Of a stretch of DNA of 64,000 nt, positions 7,928 to 17,686 are shown piece after piece; position 1 is the stretch's first letter, and every line of letters starts with the position of its first letter. Position numbers and translations under genes: made by a program. The notes below the pieces were generated by a model. It saw only the letters and a program-made list of their open reading frames with translations. It did no database searches and had not been told where the DNA came from. Source of the DNA: Pedococcus dokdonensis. Lineage in GTDB: Bacteria > Actinomycetota > Actinomycetes > Actinomycetales > Dermatophilaceae. The DNA lies in the NCBI RefSeq assembly GCF_900104525.1, contig NZ_LT629711.1:1984001-2048000 (forward strand), written 5' to 3'.

Positions 7928-8511
7928 GGCTTGCACCCCGAGAGCGCCGGGAATGGTTCGAGGAACAAGGCTGACCCCTCTGAGATGCTCGTGTTGCCGA
8001 TGATTCCGGTGATGGCGTTGTGCCTGACCTTCAGGTAGACACCCACCCGGTCCGGCGGACCGCCGGCCGATGTGGTGCAGGCGTTCTGGCTCGAGGCGGC
8101 CCACGTCGGAGTGGTGCTGCCGATGAACTTCTGAGTGCCGCTGTCCCAGGTGAACTTCACGCAGGTGGTGCAGTTCGAGTAGTTGGTGAAGCCGAACGGG
8201 TAGTCGTTACCCGGGTTGGCCTTGTAGACCCACAGCTCCTGGACGTCAGCAGGGTTGATGACGGTGCCGGCCTCCCGCATCTTGGCGACCGCGTCCGAGG
8301 CGAAGAGAGAGTTGCGCGGCTCGGCCGACGCGGTGCGCACCCCGGCGCGAATCGCCGACTGGACGCCCAGGTAGTCCTTGAAGAGCATCCCGAACTCGAT
8401 GATCCCGAAGATCATCGCGACCACGACCGGGGTGACGATGGCGGCCTCGACCGCCGACCCCCCGCGCTCGCGGCGCTGGCGGCCCTCGGGATGCCGGAGA
8501 CTCAGTCGCAT
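7924..8511 (-). CDS. TadE-like pseudopilin
   Basis: A 195-residue protein: head LRHPEGRQRRERGGSAVEAA, then IVTPVVVAMIFGIIEFGMLF, a type TadE transmembrane helix with the Glu of the E-x-A signature. The C-terminal domain has paired Cys (NYSNCTTCVKF, ends SGCKP), as in the sister gene upstream. It likely assembles as a minor pseudopilin. ATG 8511 overlaps the previous stop (TGATG), and the end overlaps the TadG-like gene by 4 bp, so the three genes are tightly coupled. The 8511-9065 neighbour ends in a closely similar way (LGACKP), pointing to an old tandem duplication. Confidence 0.83.
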   Translation of the reverse strand: MRLSLRHPEGRQRRERGGSAVEAAIVTPVVVAMIFGIIEFGMLFKDYLGVQSAIRAGVRTASAEPRNSLFASDAVAKMREAGTVINPADVQELWVYKANPGNDYPFGFTNYSNCTTCVKFTWDSGTQKFIGSTTPTWAASSQNACTTSAGGPPDRVGVYLKVRHNAITGIIGNTSISEGSALFLEPFPALSGCKP

Positions 8512-9065
8512 CACGGCTTGCACGCTCCGAGCGAGGTGTAGGGCTCGAGCCGCATCGTGGTGGTCTCGGCGAGCACCTTGTTGTTCCACAGGAAGCCGAG
8601 GCGGGACGGGTAGCGGTACTCGACGTAGACGCCGAGCTGGTCCTGCTCGCCGGCACACGCGTTCTGGGCGGTCGGAGCCCACGAGCCACCGGTGGCGACG
8701 AGGGTGCCGCTGGTGCCGGTGTAGCTGAGGCAGTTGCTGGAGCAGGAGGACGGGCGGGCTCCGGTGGTCGCATCGGCCTTGTAGACCCACACCTTGTCGA
8801 TCCGGTTGGTCTGCATTCCGGCCATCGCGTCCTCGACCTGGTCCTTCGCCTGTGTCGCGAAGCCGGTGGTGCGAGGAAGGGAGGAGCCGATGCGGGCGCC
8901 GGCCCGGGACGCGGACGCGACGACCATGCCGTCCCGCAGCAGGAAGGAGGTCTCCGCGATGGAGTAGAGCATGCTGATCAGCAGCATGGCGACGAACGCC
9001 GTCTCGACGGCGACGGCTCCCCTTTCGCGGCGATTGCCCCGCCGGCCCATGCGGCAGCGAACCAT
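8511..9065 (-). CDS. TadE-like pseudopilin, first gene of reverse cluster
   Basis: A 184-residue protein with GRRGNRRERGAVAVETAFVAML, the Arg-rich head and E-containing TadE signature, one helix (~20-40), then an exported domain with Cys in PSSCSSNCLSY and a final LGACKP. ATG 9065 is preferred because AAGGGGGC lies ~8 bases upstream; the longer frame to 9140 has no better site. Its architecture parallels the 195-residue gene that follows, including C-x-x-x-C pairs and the motif FLWNNK or VRHNAI before a C-terminal EPxxxLxxCKP. It is probably a pilin-complex partner of that protein. Confidence 0.82.
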   Translation of the reverse strand: MVRCRMGRRGNRRERGAVAVETAFVAMLLISMLYSIAETSFLLRDGMVVASASRAGARIGSSLPRTTGFATQAKDQVEDAMAGMQTNRIDKVWVYKADATTGARPSSCSSNCLSYTGTSGTLVATGGSWAPTAQNACAGEQDQLGVYVEYRYPSRLGFLWNNKVLAETTTMRLEPYTSLGACKP

Positions 9066-9223
9066 CGGTCTTGCCCCCTTGCACCATCGTGTCGGTTCCC
9101 CCCGAACGATCGAGATTCTGGCCGAAGTGGGAGCGCGCACGACGAGGTGTTGACCGACTCCATACGAACATCGCCGCAGGCTCGGCCTTTCGGCTGAGCG
9201 ACGTTACGGGCCAAACCGGGACA

Positions 9224-11071
9224 TCACGCCCAGGGCGTCCGAGCCCCGCCATGTCGGATCACCGACACGGCAATTTTTCGGATCACCGACACGCTTTGTC
9301 TGGGCAAATCGGGACGGACCGGGATCCTCTGGACGTCAGGGGCGCAGGCGTAGCGCGCCCGCACGTCAGGCTCATCCCGGGTCGAGAGGACCGCCGGGGC
9401 GTCCGACTCGGACAGCAGCTGACACTCGGTCGCCACGTCGAGACCACCCTGCGCCGTCCTCGCCGGGGTCTGCGCCACGCGGTAGTAGTCGAGCAGGATC
9501 CGGCTGATGGTGTCGTCGGCACCGTCGCCGGTCCACACGACCTGCGCGTCGGCGGCCCTGGGTGTCGTGACGGCGCGGAGCACCACGGCCCCGTGCGGTG
9601 AGGGCCAGGCGCCGGAGGCCCCGATGAGGGGGTTGGCCAGGCAGCCGAGCACCACCGCCCCGATGGCGGCGCCGGCGCCCAGCCACAGGACCCGCGCCGC
9701 GCCCTTGGCGCGCGACTCGAGCATCCCCATCAGCCGGCCCCCGAGCACTGCGGTCGGAGCGAGCCCGAGGACGGCTGCGTGCCACAACAGCTTGCTGGGG
9801 TAGTACGTCGTCGGCGAGATGCCCACCCTGGCCGCCAGCAGGGGTCCGCTGAGGGCGGTCCCGAGCACGGCCAGCGCCACGGTCACCACCACGAGGTCGC
9901 GGCGGCGGCGCACCAGCAGGACGACCGAGCTCACCAGTGCGAGGGTCAGGAGGACGAACGGCACGGGGGCGTCGACCCCGGCGTCCGTGGCGTGCTGGAT
10001 GCCCACCTTGGTCGCCACCGCGGCAAGGCTGGGGACCGCCGATGCGGCCGCAACCAGCACCGTGCCGCCGACCCAGGCCGCGGACGCCCCACCGGATCCA
10101 GTGCGACGTCCAGGGTCAGCTGCGCCAACCAGTCCGGGTCTCAGCTGGGCCAGGGCGACCAGGGCGAAGCCGAGGGCGGCGGCCGGCAGGAGCAGCTGCC
10201 AGGTGTGCGCCATCACCAGGACGCAGGAGCCGGTCACGACCACGGCCCTGCGGGTGGCCGGCCGCACGACCACCTCACGCGCCGTCACGGCCAGGAGCAG
10301 GGCTCCCACCACCGAGCTGTGCAGGCCGAGCACGAGGTAGTTCGAGATCAGGGTCGGCACCAGCGTCAGGGCCGCGGCGACCAGCCCGCAGAGCGCAGCC
10401 GACCGCGCCGGCAGACCGCACCGCGCGCCCAGTGCCTGGGCCGTGAGCCCTGTGGCGAGGCTCAGCAACGCGTAGAGCAGCCAGATGCCCGTCGACAACA
10501 GGTCGACCAGGCTGAGCAGGCCAGCCGCATCGCCGTGGGCTCCGGTGGCCGACCACACGCACGCCATGAGGGTGTGCCAGGCCCGCGGATAGGGCTCGAC
10601 CGAGTAGTCGAGGAAACCGGTCGAGCGCTCCGCCGCGGTCATCACCACGTGCCGCACGCTGTCGCCACCCAGGAACCACTCCCAGCGTCCCGGTCCGGAC
10701 TGGAACCGGGACACCACCGCATACCCGGTCAGGACCAGGGCGGGCACGGCCGGTGCCCACCCGGCCAGGAGCCGGGTCGACCGGTCGGTCGCACCCGTGC
10801 GACTCCCCCGATCTCTCTCCCCGCTCCCCGCGCTCCCCCGGGCACTCACTGCGGCACCCCGCAGACTGGTGACCACGACCAGGGCGACCGCGGCCGTCAG
10901 GACGACGCGGCTCCAGGCCACCGAGGACAGGAACGGCCAGTCCACCCAGCGGGCCAGCTCGGCCACCACCACGAGGGCGGCCATCGCCACCACCACCGTC
11001 GGTGCGAGCTCGCCCAGCAGTCGGCGCGCCACGCCACCCTCGGGGGGTGCCGGCGCGGCACTGGCTCTCAT
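9224..11071 (-). CDS. Large multi-pass membrane protein, GT-C glycosyltransferase-like
   Basis: A 615-residue protein with about 12 hydrophobic segments and a soluble tail of ~130 residues. The first outside loop holds EWFLGGDSVRHVVMTAAE, an acidic residue in the position where GT-C enzymes (polyprenyl-phosphate-sugar-dependent transferases) keep their catalytic Asp/Glu. I do not recognise a precise family. ATG 11071 has AAGGGA five bases upstream. The gene stands alone, divergent from the acyltransferase gene. The last 16 codons are encoded by DNA with two copies of the palindrome TCGGATCACCGA, giving the repeated peptide SVIR. Membrane location is secure; catalytic function is inference. 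Confidence 0.6.
   Translation of the reverse strand: MRASAAPAPPEGGVARRLLGELAPTVVVAMAALVVVAELARWVDWPFLSSVAWSRVVLTAAVALVVVTSLRGAAVSARGSAGSGERDRGSRTGATDRSTRLLAGWAPAVPALVLTGYAVVSRFQSGPGRWEWFLGGDSVRHVVMTAAERSTGFLDYSVEPYPRAWHTLMACVWSATGAHGDAAGLLSLVDLLSTGIWLLYALLSLATGLTAQALGARCGLPARSAALCGLVAAALTLVPTLISNYLVLGLHSSVVGALLLAVTAREVVVRPATRRAVVVTGSCVLVMAHTWQLLLPAAALGFALVALAQLRPGLVGAADPGRRTGSGGASAAWVGGTVLVAAASAVPSLAAVATKVGIQHATDAGVDAPVPFVLLTLALVSSVVLLVRRRRDLVVVTVALAVLGTALSGPLLAARVGISPTTYYPSKLLWHAAVLGLAPTAVLGGRLMGMLESRAKGAARVLWLGAGAAIGAVVLGCLANPLIGASGAWPSPHGAVVLRAVTTPRAADAQVVWTGDGADDTISRILLDYYRVAQTPARTAQGGLDVATECQLLSESDAPAVLSTRDEPDVRARYACAPDVQRIPVRPDLPRQSVSVIRKIAVSVIRHGGARTPWA
9253..9290. repeat. Twin palindromes at the 3' end of the membrane-protein gene
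   Basis: GTCGGATCACCGAC (9253-9266) and TCGGATCACCGA (9278-9289) are two copies of one inverted repeat (arms GTCGG/CCGAC around ATCA), 25 bp apart. They lie inside the last codons of the reverse gene ending at 9224. They could be protein-binding sites or weak stem-loops; no function can be assigned. Confidence 0.5.
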
Positions 11072-11245
11072 CGGGTCCCTTCGGGCGTGCGACCAGGCCA
11101 CGGTGACCTGCGCAGGGAGGCTACCCGCACACCAGCGCGGTCCGGGGCCGAGCGACGCAACGACACCTGGCGCCCTCGGCCGAACGGGTCCATTTTCGCC
11201 GCGGCCACCCTGTCGGCCCGCTGCGCCCGGCAGGATTGGCGCGTC

Positions 11246-12334
11246 ATGACAGCAACGGTCGACACCTACGTGCTCGGCCGGCGTCCGGCGCTCGACGGGC
11301 TCCGCGGCCTCGCCGTCCTCGCCGTGGTCGCCGGCCACTCGTTGCTGCCGTTCTCGGGCAACTCCGGCACCACCGGGGTCACCGTCTTCTTCACGTTGTC
11401 GGGGTTCCTCATCACCCGCCTCCTGCTCGAGGAGCACCGGGCGACCGGTCGGGTCGACGTGCGGGCCTTCTACGTGCGCCGGGCGCGCCGCCTCGGCCCG
11501 GCCCTCGTGCTGTTCCTCGCCGTCAGCGCCGTCTTCCTCGCCCTCTCCTCGGCGGACTTCACGCCCTGGGTGGCCTCGACGCTCCAGGTGGCGAACTTCG
11601 CGAACCTCGCCCGCACGCCCATGGGCGGCCTCGCCCACATGTGGTCGCTGTCGATGGAGGAGCAGTTCTACCTCGTGTGGGCTCCGCTGCTCGCGCTGCT
11701 CCTCGCCCGGGGCCGGCGCGGGCTGCTCGGCCCGGTCCTGATCGGCGGCACCGTGCTCTCGGTCGCCATCCGGCTCGGCCTGGTGCTGGGCGGGGCGTCT
11801 AGCCAGCGGATCATGTTCGGGCCCGACTCACGGGCCGACGCCCTGCTCATCGGCTGCCTCGTGGCGGTGTACCTGCCCCACCTGCAGAGCCGGCACACCG
11901 CGCGGCTCGCGGCGCTCGGAGCCGTCGTCCTGGTCGCCTGCCTCCCCCTCGGTCCGCAAGGCGCCTGGACGCTGCTGCCGGTCGCGCTCGCGACGGCCGC
12001 CGTGGTGCTCTGGGCGGTCACCACCGATGCCACCGGGCCGGCGCATGCGCTGTTGACCTGGCGGCCCCTCACCGGCCTCGGCCGGATCTCCTACGGCATC
12101 TACCTCTGGCACCTGCCGTTCGCGCTCGCCTTCGCCACCGGGCGCTCGACCTGGACCGCCGCCGCGCTCACGCTGGTCACCAGCCTCAGCCTGGCCACCG
12201 TCTCCTACCTGCTCGTCGAGAAGCCCTTCCTGCGTGGCCGCGGCTCCTCGCGACCCACCCTCGTCGTCGACTCCCCCGTGCCCAGACAGCGGTATGCCGC
12301 CCACTCCGGGTCCCACGCTGCGCGCGGGCGGTGA
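11246..12334 (+). CDS. Acyltransferase 3 family membrane protein (OafA/YrhL-like)
   Basis: A 362-residue integral membrane O-acyltransferase of the AT3 family, which transfers acetyl or other acyl groups to exported glycans or wall polymers. Typical features are RRPALDGLRGLAVLAVVAGHS with the family His after the first helix, the FFTLSGFLITRLLLEE motif, FYVRRARRLGPA, SMEEQFYLVWAPLLALLL, and the late GRISYGIYLWHLPF. About ten helices fill the chain and there is no SGNH domain, so it is the short form. ATG 11246 begins just before the first helix; its ribosome site (AGGA ~11 bases up) is weak. The nearby glycan genes suggest a surface polysaccharide substrate, but this is not shown. Confidence 0.9.
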   Translation: MTATVDTYVLGRRPALDGLRGLAVLAVVAGHSLLPFSGNSGTTGVTVFFTLSGFLITRLLLEEHRATGRVDVRAFYVRRARRLGPALVLFLAVSAVFLALSSADFTPWVASTLQVANFANLARTPMGGLAHMWSLSMEEQFYLVWAPLLALLLARGRRGLLGPVLIGGTVLSVAIRLGLVLGGASSQRIMFGPDSRADALLIGCLVAVYLPHLQSRHTARLAALGAVVLVACLPLGPQGAWTLLPVALATAAVVLWAVTTDATGPAHALLTWRPLTGLGRISYGIYLWHLPFALAFATGRSTWTAAALTLVTSLSLATVSYLLVEKPFLRGRGSSRPTLVVDSPVPRQRYAAHSGSHAARGR

Positions 12335-12349
12335 GTGGACGGCATACCG
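12290..12349. terminator. Hairpin between convergent acyltransferase and ahcY genes
   Basis: Arms CGGTATGCCGCCCACTC (12290-12306) and GAGTGGACGGCATACCG (12333-12349) match at 16 of 17 positions around a 26-base GC-rich loop. The acyltransferase stop codon (12332-12334) overlaps the right arm. It lies between convergent genes, so it may serve both directions. Confidence 0.55.
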
Positions 12350-12391
12350 GGTGGTGCGTGTGGCGGCAGAGCCGCCGGTGAGGTCGGAGCC

Positions 12392-13825
<1,434 letters not shown>

Positions 13826-14038
13826 GGTTGAGCTCTTCCTTTGATTGGTGGTTTGCGGACCCGGCGCAGCCCATCTGGGCGAACACGTGAGAGCGGGGTA
13901 TCACCCGCGCCGGCGGTCGCCCACTCTACCGGAGGAGGGCCGCCAGCCCCCAACCTCGCGCGGGCGTCCGGCACCGCCCGGGGTGCGGGTGGGGCCGTCC
14001 GGCGCTAGGAAGGGAGCACCAACGACGGACGGAGCACC

Positions 14039-14338
14039 ATGAGCGAACCCAGCAGCGGGGTCCCCAGCGAGATCGCCGACGCGGACGTCGAGACCCCTGA
14101 GGGTGACGGCACGGCGGACGAGCCCACCACCGTCGAGCTCGACGTCGACGAGGAGAAGCTCGAGGCCTGGGACGAGGTCAAGGGCGACTACCAGGTCGAC
14201 CCCGATGGCGAGCCGGTCCCGAACAGCATGGACCAGGGCCAGCCGGCCGGCACCGACGCGGACGACGACGCAGGTGACGACGACGCTGGCGACGACGGCG
14301 CGGGCGACGCAGGTGACGACGGCGCTGGCGACGACTGA
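14039..14338 (+). CDS. Small Asp/Glu-rich protein of unknown function
   Basis: A 99-residue, extremely acidic protein. The middle block TVELDVDEEKLEAWDEVKGDYQVDPDGEPVPNSMDQ looks like a real folded or binding segment. The last ~27 residues are degenerate Asp-Asp-Ala-Gly-Asp repeats encoded by repeated GACGACGCxGGTGAC triplets. CGGAG lies ~6 bases before ATG 14039. No family was recognised. There is no signal peptide, so it is probably cytosolic. It is alone between ahcY (divergent) and the glycan operon. The repeat tail may vary in length between strains. Confidence 0.65.
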   Translation: MSEPSSGVPSEIADADVETPEGDGTADEPTTVELDVDEEKLEAWDEVKGDYQVDPDGEPVPNSMDQGQPAGTDADDDAGDDDAGDDGAGDAGDDGAGDD

Positions 14339-14497
14339 CCGCTTCGTCCGCATTCCGCGTGCTGCGACGATCCCACGAGGATGGCCTCAGCCGTTCGGTC
14401 AGATCGTCCCGGCACCCCTCCACATCGGGCTGCCGGACTGCCACTGTGTCAGCGTGCCCGAACTGTGTCGGGCCCTTTCCGACAGGCGGAGCACCAC

Positions 14498-15238
14498 GTG
14501 GACAGCGGCACGGCAGGCGCGGGCAAGCTGCTCGTCGTCATCCCCGCGTTCAACGAGGAAGCTTCGGTCGCCGGTGTCATCGCGTCGGTACGCGTCGCCG
14601 TGCCCCACGCCGACGTGCTCGTCGTGGACGACGGCTCCCGCGACCGCACGTCCGAGGTGGCGCGTCGGGCCGGTGCCCGCGTCGCCACCCTCCCGTTCAA
14701 CCTCGGGGTCGGCGGCGCCATGCGCACCGGCTTCCGCCACGCCGCCCGCGGTGGCTACGCCGCCGTGGTGCAGGTGGACGGCGACGGCCAGCACGACCCC
14801 GCGCAGATCCCCCTGCTGCTCGCCGGCCTGTCCGGCTCCGACGTGGTGATCGGTGCCCGGTTCGCCGGCAGCGGCGACTACGTCGTCCGCGGACCGCGCA
14901 ACTGGGCCATGCAGGTCCTCGCCCGCCTGATGTCGTGGATCCTCGGGGTCCGGCTGAACGACTCCACCTCCGGCTTCCGTGCGGCCGGTCCGCAGGCGAT
15001 CCGCGTCTACGCCCAGCACTACCCGGCCGAGTACCTCGGTGACACCCTCGAGACCCTCGTGATCGCCCACAAGGCAGGTCTGCGGGTCTCCCAGGTGCCG
15101 GTCGCCATGCGTCCGCGGCTCGGTGGACACCCCAGCCGAGGGATCATCGGGTCGACCTTCGACCTCGCGCGGGCGTGCGTCGTGGTCGTGCTCGGACTGG
15201 TGCGCGACTGGTCGCTGGCCCCGGACGGTGCGGCATGA
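14498..15238 (+). CDS. Family 2 glycosyltransferase (dolichyl-phosphate-mannose-synthase-like)
   Basis: A 246-residue GT-A fold enzyme: LLVVIPAFNEEASVAGVI, VLVVDDGSRDRT with Asp44/Asp45, and QVDGDGQHDP as the metal-binding region, then NDSTSGFRA. The pattern is that of DPM1/GtrB-type polyprenyl-phosphate hexosyltransferases, which make a lipid-linked sugar donor on the inner membrane face. GTG 14498 is selected because GGCGGAG lies 7 bases upstream and the protein then begins just before strand 1. It is first of the glycan operon, and its stop overlaps the DUF2304 start (ATGA), a partner commonly found beside such enzymes. The leader 14456-14490 can form competing small hairpins (GCCCGA/TCGGGC and TGTCGG/CCGACA), which might be an attenuator. 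Confidence 0.88.
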   Translation: MDSGTAGAGKLLVVIPAFNEEASVAGVIASVRVAVPHADVLVVDDGSRDRTSEVARRAGARVATLPFNLGVGGAMRTGFRHAARGGYAAVVQVDGDGQHDPAQIPLLLAGLSGSDVVIGARFAGSGDYVVRGPRNWAMQVLARLMSWILGVRLNDSTSGFRAAGPQAIRVYAQHYPAEYLGDTLETLVIAHKAGLRVSQVPVAMRPRLGGHPSRGIIGSTFDLARACVVVVLGLVRDWSLAPDGAA

Positions 15239-15636
15239 GCCACGACGCCTACTGGATCGGCGTCGCGGGCGGCTTCCTGCTGGTCGCCGTCGTCATCGAG
15301 ATGGTGCGTCGCCGCTACCTGCGCGGCCGGTATGCCGTGGTGTGGGTCGCGGTGGGCGTGGGCGCCGCCACGCTGGCGCTCTTCCCGGACCTGCTCGGGA
15401 TGGCTGCCCGGGCCACCGGCGTCGTCGTCCCGCTCAACCTGCTCCTGTTCCTCGGCATCCTGGCCATGCTGATCATGCTCATGCAGCTCAGCTCGGAGGC
15501 CGGTCGTCTCCAGGAGCGCACGCGCGTCCTCGCCGAGGAAGTGGCCCTCCTGAAGTCCCGGCTGGACGCGGTGGAAGCCCCCCACTCCCCCGCCCAGCCC
15601 GACCCGTCGACGCTGGAGCCGGTCCGGCTGCCGTGA
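15235..15636 (+). CDS. DUF2304 family membrane protein
   Basis: A 133-residue protein with three helices (~8-24, ~36-52, ~63-84), the motif RGRYAVVWVAVGVGA, and a C-terminal coiled coil (SSEAGRLQERTRVLAEEVALLKSRL) followed by a Pro-rich tail. DUF2304 proteins usually sit directly after a DPM1-like GT2, as here, and are thought to anchor or assist it. Both ends overlap neighbours by 4 bp, so the gene is cotranslated with the GT2 genes around it. The function is known only by association. Confidence 0.85.
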   Translation: MSHDAYWIGVAGGFLLVAVVIEMVRRRYLRGRYAVVWVAVGVGAATLALFPDLLGMAARATGVVVPLNLLLFLGILAMLIMLMQLSSEAGRLQERTRVLAEEVALLKSRLDAVEAPHSPAQPDPSTLEPVRLP

Positions 15637-16637
15637 CGACCCTGAGCGTCGTGGTCGTCGGCTTCGGCGACGAACCGGACCTGCCCGCCTGCCTGGCAGC
15701 GATCCGCGCCGACCTGGCACCCGGCGACGAGGTCGTCCTCGTCGACAACGGGATCACCACGCCGCCACCGCTCGACGGCACCCGGCTCGTCACGTCGGGA
15801 CGCAACGGCGGGTTCGCGGCCGGCTGCCACCTCGGGGCCGACGCCACCGACGGTGACGTCCTCGTCTTCGTCAACTCGGACGCCGTCGTCCAGCCCGGGT
15901 CGCTCGAGGCGCTGCGCACCGAGGCCAGCCGGCCCGAGGTCGGACTGGTCACGGGACTCGTGGTCATGGCCGACCGCCCGGAGGTCGTCAACGCGGCGGG
16001 CAACCCGGTCCACTTCCTCGGGATCAGCTGGGCCGGTGGCTACGGTGAGGACGTGGACCGGCACCGGCAGGCACGCGAGGTGGCCTCCGTCAGTGGAGCG
16101 CTGTTCGCGGTCAGGCGTGAGGTCTGGGACCGGCTCGGGGGGCTCGACCCGGCCTACTTCCTCTACCACGAGGACGCCGACCTGAGCATCCGCTGCCGCC
16201 TCGCCGGGTTGAAGGTCAGCTATCACCCCGGCGCCGTCGCGACCCACGCCTACTCGTTCGCCAAGAACCCGCAGAAGATGTTCCTCCTGGAGCGCAACCG
16301 GCTGGTCACGGTCCTCACGACCTACCCGCGGCCGCTGCTGGTGCGGGTGCTGCCCGCGATCCTGGTGACCGAGCCTCTGCTGCTCGTGATGGCGGCGATG
16401 CAGGGGTGGGCCGGGTCGAAACTGCGGTCGTGGGCCTGGCTGCTGTCCCACGCCCCCCGCCTCGCCGCCCGTCGCCGCCGGGTCCAGCCCGACGCGACGC
16501 AGTGGCGCGCCCTGGCCGCCCGCCTCGAGCCGCGGATCCAGCAGGACGTCACCGCCGCCCCCGCCGCCATGTCCGTCCTCAACGCGGCGCTCGCGGCCTA
16601 CTGGACCGCGGTCGCCAGACCGGCGAGGTCCGCATGA
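15633..16637 (+). CDS. Family 2 glycosyltransferase, rhamnosyltransferase-like
   Basis: A 334-residue protein: LSVVVVGFGDEPDLPACLAAI, a short strand EVVLVDNG, RNGGFAAGCHLGA, DVLVFVNSDAVVQPGSL (metal/nucleotide site), SGALFAVRREVWDRLGGLDPAYFLYHEDADLSIRCRLAG (acceptor/base region with ED), then hydrophobic segments (~235-275) that probably attach it to the membrane. This fits WbbL/rhamnosyltransferase-type GT2 enzymes. GTG 15633 overlaps the previous stop as GTGA. It presumably adds a sugar, perhaps rhamnose, to the lipid-linked repeat unit of this locus. Confidence 0.85.
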   Translation: MTTLSVVVVGFGDEPDLPACLAAIRADLAPGDEVVLVDNGITTPPPLDGTRLVTSGRNGGFAAGCHLGADATDGDVLVFVNSDAVVQPGSLEALRTEASRPEVGLVTGLVVMADRPEVVNAAGNPVHFLGISWAGGYGEDVDRHRQAREVASVSGALFAVRREVWDRLGGLDPAYFLYHEDADLSIRCRLAGLKVSYHPGAVATHAYSFAKNPQKMFLLERNRLVTVLTTYPRPLLVRVLPAILVTEPLLLVMAAMQGWAGSKLRSWAWLLSHAPRLAARRRRVQPDATQWRALAARLEPRIQQDVTAAPAAMSVLNAALAAYWTAVARPARSA

Positions 16638-17686
16638 GCGCTTCCACCCCGGCTCCCGGGACGGGCCGAGGGGCCGTCGTCCTCGCGGCATACCGGCCCG
16701 ACCCTGAGCTGTTCACCACCCAGCTGCGCAGCATCCAGTCGCAGACCCACCGCAACTTCGTCTGTCTGGTCGGGGCTGACAGCGGGGTGACCGAGGTCCG
16801 AGAGCTCGTCGCCGCGGCCGTCGGCGGCGACGACCGGTTCGTCGTGGTGGGCTGGGAAGACAACGTCGGCTTCTACCTGAACTTCGAACGACTGCTCGAG
16901 CAGGTCCCCGACGACTGCACGTGGGTCGCGCTGAGCGACCACGACGACCGGTGGTACGACGACAAGCTCGCCCGGCTCCTCCCCGGTCTCCGCGAGTCGG
17001 TGCTCGTGACCGGACTGGCCCGCGTCGTGGACGACCGGACCGGCGCCGTGCTCCAACCCCGCACCGAACGACGAGTCGTCGCCCCGGGTGCCCTCCTCCT
17101 CCAGAACCAGGTCTCGGGTGCGCTGTGCGTGTTCCGACGTGACCTGCTCGACGTCGCCCTGCCGTTCCCGCGACTGCACACCGTGACCCAGCTGCACGAC
17201 CACTGGCTCGCGATGTGCGCCGTCGCGGTGGGGAGCTACGCCGTGGTGGACGAGGTGGTCCAGGACTACGTCCAGCACGCGTCCAACGTCGTCGGCGAAA
17301 GTGGGAACAACCATAGGCAGTTCGGACCTGGCGACCTGGTGCGCGAGCTACGTGCCCTCGCCGCTGACTACCAGGGCGACAGCGGGCTGGCCAGTTGCCT
17401 GCGGGCCGCCCGGGACGCCAGCTTCGGGTGGCGAAGCGCGATGCTCGACACCTTGGCGGATCGGGCTTCACTACCCGTGGACCTTGCCCGGACGCGGCGT
17501 CGGGTGCACAGCCAGCCCGGCGCCATCGCCATCGTGGCGTCCGCGCTGTGTACTCGCGACGTCGCCCTGTCGGTTGCCGCTACCTTCGTGGCCGGCCTTC
17601 CCGGACAGCTGATGTCTGACAGGCACCCGATAACGCCGAGGGCGGCCGCAGACGCCGGTAGGTTGCGGCGAGGAGAGGCAATCTGA
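16634..17686 (+). CDS. Family 2 glycosyltransferase
   Basis: A 350-residue protein. AVVLAAYRPDPELFTTQLRSIQSQTHRNFVCLV is the GT2 opening, WVALSDHDDRWYDDKL carries the D-x-D site, and LLLQNQVSGALCVFRRDLLD with HDHWLAMCAVAVGSYAVVDEVVQDYVQHASNVVG forms the acceptor half, as in enzymes of rhamnan-type polysaccharides. Start ATG 16634 overlaps the previous stop (ATGA); its own stop shares a base with the aminotransferase start. The 3' third (from ~17280) has visibly lower GC and more A/T-ending codons than the 5' part, which marks the left edge of the low-GC segment. Confidence 0.84.
   Translation: MSASTPAPGTGRGAVVLAAYRPDPELFTTQLRSIQSQTHRNFVCLVGADSGVTEVRELVAAAVGGDDRFVVVGWEDNVGFYLNFERLLEQVPDDCTWVALSDHDDRWYDDKLARLLPGLRESVLVTGLARVVDDRTGAVLQPRTERRVVAPGALLLQNQVSGALCVFRRDLLDVALPFPRLHTVTQLHDHWLAMCAVAVGSYAVVDEVVQDYVQHASNVVGESGNNHRQFGPGDLVRELRALAADYQGDSGLASCLRAARDASFGWRSAMLDTLADRASLPVDLARTRRRVHSQPGAIAIVASALCTRDVALSVAATFVAGLPGQLMSDRHPITPRAAADAGRLRRGEAI

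Noticed and set aside
9779..11245. Long N-terminal extension of the acyltransferase frame
   Set aside because: It runs antisense to the 615-residue membrane protein and has shadow composition. The AT3 family starts at ATG 11246.
13826..13930. SAH riboswitch before ahcY
   Set aside because: I could not match the conserved core pairing and sequence. There is only a small GCCCAGATGGGC palindrome.
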